64,000 bases of DNA from Paramacrobiotus metropolitanus (GCF_019649055.1 NW_026570373.1:124001-188000); one strand, 5' to 3'; counted from the stretch's first letter, positions 49,201 through 60,272 are shown. Notes: generated by a model from the sequence alone, not told the origin. Numbers and translations are program-made.

Positions 49201-52056
49201 CGATTATTTCCTGCAACCGATAAAAAATGACGTTGCGGTATTTGATATTTGAAAACAGGTGTTTGACGGATCTTACGTGGTGGTCGGCACACTTCCTTCT
49301 GATTGGTATAACCACAGGAAGGCTCATTGGCGGGCGGGAATGTTGCATTGGCCCAGTCTGTTAGCCGTGTAACCTCCTGCAGTGTAACCTCGTCCAGCTT
49401 TCCAAACTTTTGCAGAAGCGGCTAAAGACGCCGTCAGTGTCATGAACTGTAAGGCGCTTTTTTTTCAACGAATAACGGTGAACTAACTGCATACTTCACG
49501 GTTGCCGGAGGATGTGAAATATGATATAGTAAAATCACTCCGCCGCACACCGTTACTGTCGATGTAGATAGTGCCGCCTCCGTTGTCATCGGTGAAAGTG
49601 CGGTTGAGCATGTATTTCACCAGCATGGATCCGGTTAAATTAGCTGGATTTTCACCAACCGATAAGGAATCGTTTAGCGCCTAGAAATGGCAAAACCTTG
49701 CACCAGTAAGATTTCCTTTATTTGCGACCGCCTTTTACAGCAAGAACCTTAACTGTCGTATAAGGCTTGTAGATACGAGCGAAGAATAGGTAAGCAAATG
49801 TGCGGCAGAGAAATATGGTTTGCGTCAATAACACGACAGTAACATATGTTGCAGTTTTCAAGAATCTGCTAGTTGTACTAACTACTAAGTAATCTACAGT
49901 GTAGATTATAGTCTCTCTGCGGCGGATAAATGAGATTCTACACAAAAGTTATTAAACTACAGCATAAAAAAGAAAATTTACTATTTGAGTATGATTTGAA
50001 ATCCGAATATATATATCTTACTTGGGAAAGGCTGGGGAGTGCCAGGTAAGTGTCCACAACGGAATTAAAATTCTAAAAGACAGAGGAAGTTGTGCAGAGT
50101 GAAAAGGTAACTTTGTTTGTAGTCCAGCCAATCATGCCACCCTACCTGGTCCTTCAGCGCATTACTGAAATTATAGTCTCTGCGACCTTTTGACGAATTC
50201 CGCTGCCAGCGCTGGATCAGGAGCGTCGTAAATATTCGGCGGATAAATGACCAAAAGCGACTGGAAGACTTGAAAGGCGATCTGCAACAGCCGTGCTGCA
50301 CGTGCGCTCCATATTAATTTTGCTGCTATTCGAAATAAAAGCACAACTGTACCTCATCATTACTGTCGTTGTAGCGCCAGTAAAGAAGACCCTGCAATTT
50401 ATTGTTCATGGCTTCCACAGCTATATAGACCTGCAAAACTCACCCGGTAAAGAGCATGACTCATACAAAGGTCATCAGACGCAAAAAAAAATTTAAATCG
50501 CCGTTTAATAGGCAACTGCTTTTTTACTTACGTATTCTCCATTAGTCATATTGTTCACAGCCGCGGTGATCTGAAATGAAATTATCTCTGGTTTTGTTCC
50601 CGTAAGATATGTGTAAGAACCAGATTTTCGTACCAGAAACTCGCGCAAAAACGCAGCGTGGCCACAGTACAGAACAGCTGTAAACAGAAACATGGCACAT
50701 CACTTTGACGTGTGCACCGCGCTTTCTATATAAATTTAAAATGGTGTAGTTAATTATTAAAATGTTGTTTATTTAATGTTATTTAATTATTTGAAATGTT
50801 GTTTTTATACAGTCCTTCCTACATAATTGTAGTATTCGGCATTCCTTTGGACTTACTTCGGCTAACTTGATGTATCTCATGCAGAATTGCTTTGAATTGG
50901 CCATTGGCAATTCCAGGTGCTGTGGCAACATAGCGCACGGACACGTACATACGGCGGTCGTTCTGGAGATCACTGAGCAGCGTAGCCGATAAGATGGAGT
51001 AGAACGGTACTGATGCGGTGTCAATCACGAAGAACACCGACGTCCACGCATACTTATTGAGAAGCGCCACGTACAACTGCGAGCACTGCGATACTGAGAA
51101 GTAGTTGATACCGATCCAAGTGGGATACAGCTGGCGATAGCGAATTTGTGGGCCGTAGGATGTTCTATAGTCAATCACTGTGCATCAGCATTAGTGCTCA
51201 CTTCACTCATATGTTACTTGCGTCAGTAATTCCTTTCTAGCACATTCCATCGTATAAAAATTAATCTAGCCACGCACGGTTCGTACAAATCGTTCAAATG
51301 AGGCCCAATAAAGCGATTACTGAAAAAAACGTTTTTTATTGTGCGACATTAGCTTGCATGGGCTTCGCCGAAGAAATTTGGTTAGATGTTTTAACTGAAC
51401 TGGCCAGGCGATCCGACAGAAATGGAATAATGTTTTAATATTAACCGGATGAGTTTGTCTTGTATGATGTCTAGCAAAAAGCGGCACCTTTCGAATCGCG
51501 ATCCGGTTTCGCAGTTTTATAAGGCATTAGTGTTTTTCTAAGGAATACGTTTTCTAAGCCAGCGCAAATCATTTGACTCACATTGAAATCCATAAACTGT
51601 TCCACTGCGATTGGAAATATGGCATCTCCGTTGCTTCAACGCAGGCTGTAAGATCAAAACCCGATTAACAAAAGAACAGCTCTAAAACCCCAAGGGTCTT
51701 AATTAAGCGCAGCTGCGCATGCAACTAAAAGTATCGGTACCGGGTATAATATAGACGGTAAAATCACTCTCCTTGCGTTGCCGATAATGCCATTTCGAGA
51801 CCATTCGGACGGCATTATCGTTCAAATCCGCACACGTCCATACCGGATCAGGTAATACGGTCAGATTGAAGCGCATGGTCGTATTGTACTTTACAGAAAC
51901 GTACTCCGTGGCCACGGATAAAGCGGGCCCCAGATACACTAGCGAGCCGAACCCGATGGGCGCCCTGTAACCAACGGCCACCACGCTGACGTTCAGTAGG
52001 GCGTGTACATTACGGCACACAACACCGCAGATGAAAATTATCAGCACATTCGCCAT
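46242..52056 (-). pseudogene. Receptor guanylyl cyclase D, frameshift in the ectodomain
   Basis: Fourth and most diverged copy. Start MANVLIIFICGVVCRNVHA at 52056, TAA stop at 46242. Ectodomain exons include 50855-51178, 50150-50310 and 49490-49688. The span exon (FSFVGALVIVGVALIVYI) is near 49124-49227, the kinase-homology region at about 48655-47888, the linker at about 47505-47840, and the cyclase exons at 47000-47220, 46805-46940, 46615-46675 and 46242-46440. Cyclase residues are retained (FTDLSGF, VYKVEAVGDSY, RYC, VNLASRM). In the exon at 50150-50310 a 2-base loss (AGAGAG reduced to AGAG near 50180) changes SQRDYN into a stop two codons later. The 66-bp intron before the membrane span has no stop and a length divisible by three. 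Likely a young pseudogene, unless the assembly is wrong. Confidence 0.7.
49040..49110. repeat. 24-bp tandem repeat x 3 in an intron of cyclase gene D
   Basis: Three copies of ACGTTATGCTAAATAACGCA plus four bases lie just downstream of the membrane-span exon. Each unit is itself partly palindromic (GTTAT...ATAAC). Confidence 0.8.
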
Positions 52057-52129
52057 GTGTTCATCAGACAAGTTCAGTGCAAAAATACACAGACCGGAGA
52101 TGAAACTTTGCATTACAAGCTAATTACGG

Positions 52130-53150
52130 GACTACGTCGACGGACATTGCAATCGGCTTTCTGTTGCATTGCTCTGCGTGAACAAATGTGAAATCGGTAA
52201 GCCCGTCGGCCAGCAAAATTTTTTAACAGCATAACAACAAACATGGCCAAACAGGAATATAACCATTATCCAATACGAAGGAAAAACCCGCAAGGCATAT
52301 GAACCGGGTTCGAATAGAGAAAGCTTCTTTGTGCAATGTGCGACACAGCGTAGCATTTGGTTGTGGTCGTCAAAAGTACTCATCAGGATGCATGACTTAC
52401 AGTCTACATATGTACTGCAATTTTGAGCCCGCGAATAAAATGCCTCACGGTGTTTACCCACGGTAATATGATCATCCAGCAGCCCTACTGTACTCGATCT
52501 TCCACCGGCAGACTTTGCCACTGCCCTAGCCTCCCACAGATATACAATACTGCCGCAATCATGTCTACTATGCCGGTACATTACAATTTCAGGAACAGCA
52601 GCTTTGGCTTCGGTGTAATTTTCCACCAGCAGTAAGAATGTAAAAACTTAATCAGAGTTGGTAAGTTTGCTAATTCTCGATGTGGCAGCCCGTCACTTGC
52701 AGAGATCGGAGATTGCCGAAATCCGTGTTGCCGGTGTCCTATAAGTCTAGTTAGTGTGTACTGTGCAAAAAAACTTCCTAAACTCCAGCCGGTCGTATTC
52801 TGTTAATGCATTTTTCATTACTGTAAGGGTGAGTGTCAGATTTGAAGCGATTCTAGTTGCGATGCAGTAACTCCACCTGGCGAGGTGGCTTTGCGTATCG
52901 TATCTATAACCTTTGGCCAGTGCATACAGACACCTCGTGCGGTATGCACGAGCAACCGTAGTTACCGTACCATAGCGAGATTCGCTTTGAATCTGAGACC
53001 CTATATCTCATGGGAGTGATCCGTTGCTTGCTGTACATGGCAGCGGTCTTTCATAATATACGAATCTGAACCATCTGTGAAAGAAATGTGGTGATGTCCT
53101 AATGTCAACTCAATAGCCAGTAATATGAAAACGCACGTTGGTGTGCAAAA
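52130..53150. other. 5' flank of cyclase gene D and intergenic DNA
   Basis: Near 52435-52480 there is a CCCACGGTAATATGATCATCCAGCAG-type block (partial) matching the other cyclase flanks; the rest is diverged. I see no gene in 52600-53150. Confidence 0.35.
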
Positions 53151-53156
53151 TATTAA

Positions 53157-53649
53157 GGGAAGTGGCCCGGTACAGATACATGATACCAAATTCGTGTGGA
53201 TGCACGATATCTTTCACTTTCGCCCACTTCCAAACCCTTTTTCTCTTGTTTTATGACTTCCAGACTTCCATGACTTCCACCGATCCAGGCTTCCATGATT
53301 TTTTTCAAATTTTAAAATTCTTGAAATTCATTTTAAAATTTGAAAAACATGCTAGAATAGTGGATCGGTGTAAAAACGATCTTCATGGACATGCGCATTT
53401 ACATGCAAAATTTGAGTGAGATCGGTTCATAATGAGACTTTAGGTACACCTGAACGCATTTATTTTTTTTGGAATTTTCTAACAGCTATAACTCCCGAAG
53501 CGGATGTTGCGCGCACAAACGGTTTTCACACTAGTGTATACAAATCTTCTGGCTGCAGAATGTCATAAACCGATAAAAATGTGTTTGGGAGTGCGCGAAA
53601 GTGTAAGTTTTCGTGCGTGTACACGAATTTGGTACCATGTACCACTTCC
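53157..53649. mobile_element. Second TTAA-flanked foldback element
   Basis: The left end GGGAAGTGGCCCGGTAC at 53157 follows TTAA (53153-53156). The right end, read on the other strand, is GGAAGTGGTACATGGTACC and abuts TTAA (53650-53653). Arms share ACCAAATTCGTGT and GCGCACTCCCAAACAC-like segments. Same family as 14630-15312. Its right TTAA is also the left target site of the adjacent piggyBac transposon. Confidence 0.75.
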
Positions 53650-53653
53650 TTAA

Positions 53654-56600
53654 CACTCGCACAATTTCTACTGCCGCTCAGGCGCAATAAATGCTAACAA
53701 ATTCTAGAAGAAATTCAGTAGCTGCGCCATGTCCACCAGTCTTATATGTATTCCTAGAAAATTCCATGGTCTACAAAACTGACTAAAACTTCATGAAAAT
53801 ATACCAACCGCGGCAGTGTTAGTGAACAAAAACGGGAGAACGTCCCAACCGGAAGTTACATGTCTTTTCCCTACTTGTGCTCAACCGAATTTTTTTGTTT
53901 TAAATCTGTCAACATACGTTACGAGTTTCCGTTCTCCTCCTTATTATAATACTGTATAACGAGCAATATAAATTAAACTGGTTCTCCTGGAAGAGACGTT
54001 TGTGATAAGGGATACTGTAAAAGTTGCCCTGTCCGCCGTTACAACTCCTCTCTCCGACTGGCTTTCTGGGTGATTGCGCCTAATTGATCAGATGTAACCG
54101 CATCCTCTGACTATTTGATTTTCAGAAGAAATTAATGTCCATGTTTTCTTTGGTATTTTATTTGTTTTACCGAGAAAGATGAACGAAGATTGTGAGATGT
54201 CAGTTCCTGTTGATAGCGTCGTGAATACTGTATCTGAGGTCGACTTTCAAAGCAGTCATGTCAGAACATCGTCAGAAAATGCTGAAATGCTTGTTCGTAT
54301 AGACATCGAAGATCTCGCTGACGAAGAATCCGAAGATGATGCCGATGTTCTGTACTCGATAGCCGAACCCGAGAACTTTATGTCCAAAGACGGAAAAACA
54401 ACATGGTCTTCGCAGCCGCCAGGAACTAGTCGAGTGCGTTCATGCGATAAAGTCCTCCACCAGTCGGGACCAAAGCCACATGTTGCCAATGCCGTGAAAG
54501 CTATCCGCGATTCCTTTGATCATTTTATGAATACATCAGTTAAATCCGTCATTCTGAAGTATACCAACGAAAGAGGAAAAGCAGTGTATAAAAGCGACTG
54601 GAATCTCCTTGATATGGTCGAACTCGATGCGTACCTGGGACTGCTTATTATGCAAGGAGTCAACAGAGAATGTCGGACGGATACCAGCGAACTGTGGCAT
54701 TCCACTCGGGGTCGACCCCTTTACGCAGCGGTTATGTCACGTGATCGGTTCATAAAGATTTGTCGTGCGTTATCGTTCGACCGTAAATCCACGAGAGCGG
54801 CAAGACGTACTGTAGACCGAATGTGCGTTGTGAGAGAATTGTGGGATCACTGGGTGCCTGTGTTGCGAAACTCGTTCAGTCCTGGATGTTATACAACAGT
54901 CGACGAGCAGTTGTATCCTTTCAGGGGGAGATGCAGTTTCAAACAGTTTATGAAATCAAAGCCAGCTAAATACGGTCTAAAGTTTTGGGCATTCGCGGAC
55001 GCCGATACCAGCTATGTCTTGAATATTCAGCTATATACGGGCAAAGCTCCGGGACAGCTTCCAGAGAGAAATCAGGGAAGACGGGTGGTTCTTGATCTGA
55101 CGGATTATTTGAGGTCGACCTCTGGGATCAACATCACGTGCGACAACTTTTTCACCGATATCGAGCTGGGTAGAGAGCTACTGAAGCGGAATATGACGAT
55201 GGTTGGAACAATCAGGAAAAACAAAGGCGAAATTCCTGACGATTTTTTACCATCCCGGAATCGAGCACTGTATTCAACTTTATTCGGTTTTACCAACGAA
55301 TTCACTCTGGTATCATATGTTCCGAAAATCGGCAGTGCTGTGATTTTGTTGAGTTCGCTACATCACGACAAAAAATCAAATGAAGACGAGCAAGGAAAGC
55401 CGGATGTCATCCTGGACTACAATGCTACAAAAGCAGGTGTCGACACCATGGACCAGCTGATTGGAACCTATACAGTACATCGCGCGAGTCGACGTTGGCC
55501 TATGGCGGTGTTCCATAACATGCTTGACATCAGCGCATTGAATGCTTTGATAGTATGGAAATCCCTGAATCCTGAATGGAGCAACGGGCGCAGGCACTCG
55601 CGTCGACTGTTTCTAATCGAACTTTCGGAGGCACTAATTCTACCTAGACTTCGAGAAAGATACCCAAGTTCTAGGGGATCGCTGAAGGCGTTGATTGGAA
55701 AAGCCTTAGGAATGAATGCAAATAATGTTGGGGTCGACCTCTGGCGATCTCGAAAAGTTGGTAAACGGAAGCGCTGTTGTTATTGTCCACCTGAGATAAA
55801 CCGTAATACGACTGTGTTGTGTATTTCATGCGCGAATAACGTTTGTGGTGAGCACAGCGGAAACATTTGTGTAGACTGCTTTGAAAATTAGTTTTCTTTT
55901 GATTTTATTAAATCTTATACACGGCTACTTGTACAGATCACAAGCGTTAATAACAACCAGAAAATGTATTCACATGCGAGATATTTGCTCCAGCGTCACT
56001 GTGGGTCGACCCATCTGCAAGAACCAATGACGAGCAGAAAACAAAATAAACTGCCAATCTATACGCCACACAAGACAAGAATTATTTTCTTACGTTTTTA
56101 TGGTCGTTGTCATCTGGAAACAGCACAAATAAAGCTGAAATAAGCTCATCAGGGTAAATGGCAGTCTCTCCTTTCCGTACTAGCCGAGCTCGCTAAGCAG
56201 AGACCACATTAACGATTAACGATAGCTATCTGTACAACTTCAATCTGTAGTGCTCGCTAACCAGGAGTCGACTCCAGATGGAACGATAAACGAAATATCG
56301 GCCTTCTTTGCCTCGCAGATTCTGCTGCTGCGCGCTGCTGACTGCGCTGTGGAGCCACGGCGGGCATCGCAGACTTCGAAAAAACAATTAATTAATTATG
56401 AATTTATTTAAGTACTCCCTGCGATATTATACTTGCTAAGTGAGCATCCTACCCGCGACTTGCAAATAGCTCGTCCATTATGAGATCTGTGATCGGACAG
56501 ATTAAAAAGAAGCGGAATGGGTCGACCCAGAATCTCTAGATGCAAGAACCAACAGAGCACAGATCCGCAAATGACAACAGTAAAAAATCGAAGAATATGC

Positions 56601-56765
56601 AAGCTGGAATTCTAAATTTTGTCACTGTAAATGTTAAACTTGGCGCAAGTGTCTGAAAACGTTGTAATACAGCCGGAAAGGGGCGTGTTGCGAGATAGTG
56701 ATTGGCGCTGCCTGGCCGGCGCACAGGAAAAGCCGACGTAAATCGAACGTGAAATTGTGCGAGTG
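53654..56765 (+). mobile_element. piggyBac transposon, structurally complete
   Basis: A 3,112-bp element with perfect 15-bp terminal inverted repeats CACTCGCACAATTTC (53654-53668, and reverse complement at 56751-56765). TTAA is immediately outside both ends (53650-53653 and 56766-56769). It encodes one intact transposase. The 3' untranslated part, about 0.87 kb, contains two copies of TGGGTCGACCCA followed within about 20 bp by TGCAAGAACCAA. Intact ends plus an intact frame suggest a recently active, perhaps still mobile, copy. Confidence 0.92.
54179..55891 (+). CDS. piggyBac-family transposase (PGBD type), intact
   Basis: A single-exon frame of 570 codons, similar in size to known piggyBac transposases. 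An acidic N-terminal region (about residues 1-75) is followed by the DDE-like core. Three catalytic aspartates are recognisable in their family motifs: TVDEQLYPF, NITCDNFFTDIELG and KAGVDTMDQLIGTY. The C-terminus is a cysteine-rich zinc-binding domain (CCYCPP, CISCANNVCGEH, CVDC) that in this family binds the terminal repeats. Family members excise and insert at TTAA without leaving footprints. The start MNEDCEMSVP was taken as the first ATG in frame after stops. No lesion found. Confidence 0.93.
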   Translation: MNEDCEMSVPVDSVVNTVSEVDFQSSHVRTSSENAEMLVRIDIEDLADEESEDDADVLYSIAEPENFMSKDGKTTWSSQPPGTSRVRSCDKVLHQSGPKPHVANAVKAIRDSFDHFMNTSVKSVILKYTNERGKAVYKSDWNLLDMVELDAYLGLLIMQGVNRECRTDTSELWHSTRGRPLYAAVMSRDRFIKICRALSFDRKSTRAARRTVDRMCVVRELWDHWVPVLRNSFSPGCYTTVDEQLYPFRGRCSFKQFMKSKPAKYGLKFWAFADADTSYVLNIQLYTGKAPGQLPERNQGRRVVLDLTDYLRSTSGINITCDNFFTDIELGRELLKRNMTMVGTIRKNKGEIPDDFLPSRNRALYSTLFGFTNEFTLVSYVPKIGSAVILLSSLHHDKKSNEDEQGKPDVILDYNATKAGVDTMDQLIGTYTVHRASRRWPMAVFHNMLDISALNALIVWKSLNPEWSNGRRHSRRLFLIELSEALILPRLRERYPSSRGSLKALIGKALGMNANNVGVDLWRSRKVGKRKRCCYCPPEINRNTTVLCISCANNVCGEHSGNICVDCFEN

Positions 56766-56961
56766 TTAATGGCAGGCCGGAGCGGAGTTGAGTGAAATTT
56801 CTGCTCCTTATGCGGTAGAGATGCGTAGAAGGTATATCGCATAGCAGGCATGCGAGGAAGGTAGCGTAGAAGGAAGAAGGAAGGAACTGTAGAAGACTTC
56901 TGTACTGTATAGTATAACGGGCTCACGCTATCGTAGAAAATATAAACACTCTACCTGCTGC

Positions 56962-57182
56962 TAAAGGACGATTTGCATGCTAATCGATGTTAAATTAGGT
57001 TGGCGCGATCACGCCGTCTCTCTCTATCAGACTAACCACTGTTCATAACATCCTTGTTTTGACCTACTTGCGTATCTCACTGGCTGCCTATTAGTTACCC
57101 GTTTCTCAACTACATTGAATCGATGTTACTTTCAGTTGAAAATTTTCTCCGACCTGTCTACTGATTAATCGCTCAATGTTTT
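56962..57182 (+). repeat. Split direct repeat A1
   Basis: Begins TAAAGGACGATTTGC and ends GCTCAATGTTTT. Matches 61391-61611; I saw no difference by eye. Confidence 0.9.
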
Positions 57183-57313
57183 GCACACATCACCTAACGC
57201 AATACATAGCACACCAGTCACTTTTCCAGTGACCTTTAGCGAAGAAAATTCTGATCCCGCATACCCGCTCCCGCAGTTAATTAGCGATTAATCGTACCAA
57301 TATTATTGCGAAA

Positions 57314-58650
57314 ATGACTGGAAGAGGACGCGGTAACCGACGACCACAACCGTCCAATCGCGCCCCAACGACATCCAGGGCAAAACGGACCACCACCACC
57401 AGTGAACCGCTCCCCACGGCCAGCAGCGGAGAGACTTCGGAACCGACGGTTCAATCACTGGCGCAACAGCAGAAGAAACACCAGGAGCAGCTCGACAAGA
57501 TCCTCGCAACAATGGAGCGTCTAGTGCAACCGCCACCACCGCCGCTACCACCAGCACCGGAGGTTATTCCAGACCCGTTACCACCGCAGCCGCCACCAGC
57601 GCCGGAGCCTGTTCCGGCTCCGTCAGCACCCCGGCCATTATCACCGTCTTCCAACCTACAGATCCAGATCGGTGACGACTTCGGAAGAATCGTGCACCAG
57701 ACTGATCGTCAGGGCGGACATTCGACTACCCGCAAACGTAAGCGCAACCAGGAAAGAGGTAAGCGTAGCGACTCCAGGTCATCTCTTAGCAGCAGCGAAT
57801 CATCGGACAACCTACCAGTCCGTATACCGGTCCGCGAGCGCCTTGGAGAGCGCCCAGACGTTTTCAGCTGACTCGGACACATGCCGGGAAGTGCCGCCGG
57901 TAACACAGCCATCCCTCCGCTTCCGAACCATTTCCCGTCATTGGACAAGAAGCTCGTTAAGAAACTACTTGATCCCACCGAGTACATCGATCTCGATCTG
58001 CTCTTATTGAAAAATCGTGTCGAAAAGCCAAAGAGACTGGACTCCAAAATGGTTTTCGATAACGGAAAGGTCACCATCAAGCCGGAAGACGGGAAAGTGC
58101 GGATCAACTGCCATACTTCATGGACGCGTGCTTTTGGCGTGTTCGCTAGCTACCGCTCCCATATCGCACCGGAACTGAGCACCCGTTTCTTTAAATACAT
58201 GGATATCATTGCGTCGTACGTCGAGCGTGGGGTTCCGACCGCCAATTGGCTCGAGTACGACCGTCAGTTCAGGCGCATATGACAGGCCATCCGTACGACT
58301 TTGATCAGTGGACTCACCAGCACGAAGATACCTACATCGAATGCATCCAGAACGCGACAAACGCTGGACGGGAAACATCGCCGAGTGCGGAAAAGATCAA
58401 ACCAAAAGACGACCGCTGCAGAAACTGTGGAGGGACCGACCATTACATCAGCAGCTGCCCAGCACCGAGGAAAGGTCAACCGGGACACGGGCAGCCCTTT
58501 CGTGCGGCTCCCGCCGCAGACGGGGAAATCTGCCGCAACTACAACTACGGAAACTGCCCAACACCGTGCCGTGCCGGAAGAGTCCACGCGTGTGCCAGCT
58601 GCGGCGACCATAAGCACCGGACAGCCGCCTGCCAAAAACTGGGCAAGTAA
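57314..58650 (+). pseudogene. Gag-like protein of the DIRS-group element, damaged
   Basis: The start at 57314 leads a basic and proline-rich N-terminal part. A TGA at 57869-57871 interrupts the frame, which continues unchanged (from MPGSAAGNTAIPPLPNH at 57881) through a helical capsid-like region to 58282. There a shift of about one base moves into another frame, with DFDQWTHQHEDTYIE and two cysteine-rich motifs. The first is CRNCGGTDHYISSC (C-X2-C-X4-H-X4-C). The second is a longer Cys/His cluster (CRNYNYGNCPTPC ... CASCGDHKHRTAAC). Gag of these elements is thought to package RNA. One stop and one shift make this copy defective. Confidence 0.75.
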
Positions 58651-58654
58651 GCAA

Positions 58655-60272
58655 GCGACAGTGCCGGCAAAGGCAACCACGCCGCTACAATTAAGCGCCT
58701 TTGCCAGACTGCTCGCACAACATCCGGACCCCTCCCTAACATCATTTATTTCCACAACGCTTACTAACGGCTGTACAATATATTATACCGGTCCTCAGAA
58801 GCCACGCTCAACACCGAACGCCGCATCGACACACAAACACCATGCGGCGGTAAGCTCTACTATTCAAAAAGAGGTCAGCGCTGGCCACACCATCGGACCA
58901 TTTCCCCTCCCCACCTTTACCGCACTTTGTCTGCAACGCGCTGGGCGCGCGATTGAAGAAAGACGGTAACATTCGCACCATCCTGGACTTATCCCAGCCG
59001 CACGACGACAGTGTAAACGATTACATTGACGCTGCACAGCTCCCGCTCGTATACTGCACCATCGACCATGCAGTATCAATCCTTACCGAACTCGGCAGAG
59101 GCGCACTCATGGCTAAAATGGACGTAAAATCAGCCTTCCGACTGATACCGGTACGCCCAGCGGAGTGGAACCTTCTCGGGTATCAGTGGAACGGTGAGTT
59201 CTATTTTGATGTAGTGTTGCCTTTCGGGTGTAGGGCGTCGCCGTACGTGTTCGAGCAGTTCGCTGGCGCAATCCACTGGATCGTGTCGAACCGCACCGGT
59301 CTAGTCAGCATGCTCCACTACGTCGACGACTACCTGTTTGTTGGTAAGCCCGGAAGTAATCAGTGCAGCACACTGATCTCCACCATGACTCAGACGTGCA
59401 GTGAGCTCGGGGTCCCTTTGGCACATGACAAGACCGAAGGGCCCGCGACTCGGTTGACGTTTCTGGGTATCCGTCTGGACTCTGTCCGACAAACCCTTAG
59501 CCTCCCCGACGATGAGCGGCAGAACATTGAAGAAGCGTTGAAAGAATGGAGCAACCGCGACCATTGCTCCAAACAGCAGCTTCAAAGCCTAATTGGAACA
59601 CTCACGTTCGCCACCAAATACGTCCCAGCGAGCCGCCTATTTACACGGCGCATGATCGCTTTGCTCACCGACAACCGCCACAAAAGGGTTATCGCCCTCA
59701 ACGGCGAATTCCGTAAGGACCTGGAATGGTGGAAAGAATTTCTCCCAGCTTGGAACGGCACCGCGTCTTTCATCCAGCCAGACTGGACAAGATCCGACGT
59801 ACTTGACCTTTACACAGACGCCTCCGGAACCCTTGGGCTTGGTGCTTATTATCATGGTTCATGGTTCCAACTGCGCTGGCCACTGTGGATCATCCAGCGG
59901 AAGCCCTGTATTGAATATCTTGAGATGATACCAATACTCCTCAGCCTAATTGTTTGGGGCTCAAAACTACGAGAGGAGCGGGTCATTTTCCATTGCGACA
60001 ACGAGGGCGCTACCCAAGCCTGGGAAAACCTCCGTTCAACCAACGCCGGCGTATTAGAACTTATGCGCCGCATGTTGAAGGCCGCGGCTTGCGCTAACAT
60101 GACCTTTACGTTAAAACACATAAGCGGTGTTGATAACGCAATTGCTGACTCTCTATCCCGTTTTCAGCCGCACAGATTCCGAGCGCTCGCACCAACAGCG
60201 TCGGAACGACCGGATCCATGCCCGGACATCTTCCCGCAGCTGTTGGTTGCGTACAACGCACAACCGGCCTAA
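58655..60272 (+). pseudogene. Reverse transcriptase-RNase H of the DIRS-group element, one frameshift
   Basis: The N-terminal RT part (NAASTHKHHAAVSSTI, VSAGHTIGPFP) is in one frame. Near 58911, within a run of C, the frame shifts by one base. The main block from 58953 to the stop at 60272 then reads cleanly: DLSQPHDDSVNDYI, AKMDVKSAFRLIPV, PFGCRASPYVFEQF and the catalytic YVDDYLF. The RNase H follows with its four acidic positions: YTDASGTLGLGAYY, IEYLEMIPI, HCDNEGAT, and ISGVDNAIADSLSRFQ. The recombinase frame overlaps its 3' end by 55 bp, the compact layout usual for the group. Confidence 0.85.

Noticed and set aside
57303-57654. Glycine-rich minus-strand frames opposite the gag N-terminus.
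   Set aside because: They are the antisense of a proline- and threonine-rich coding stretch in gag.
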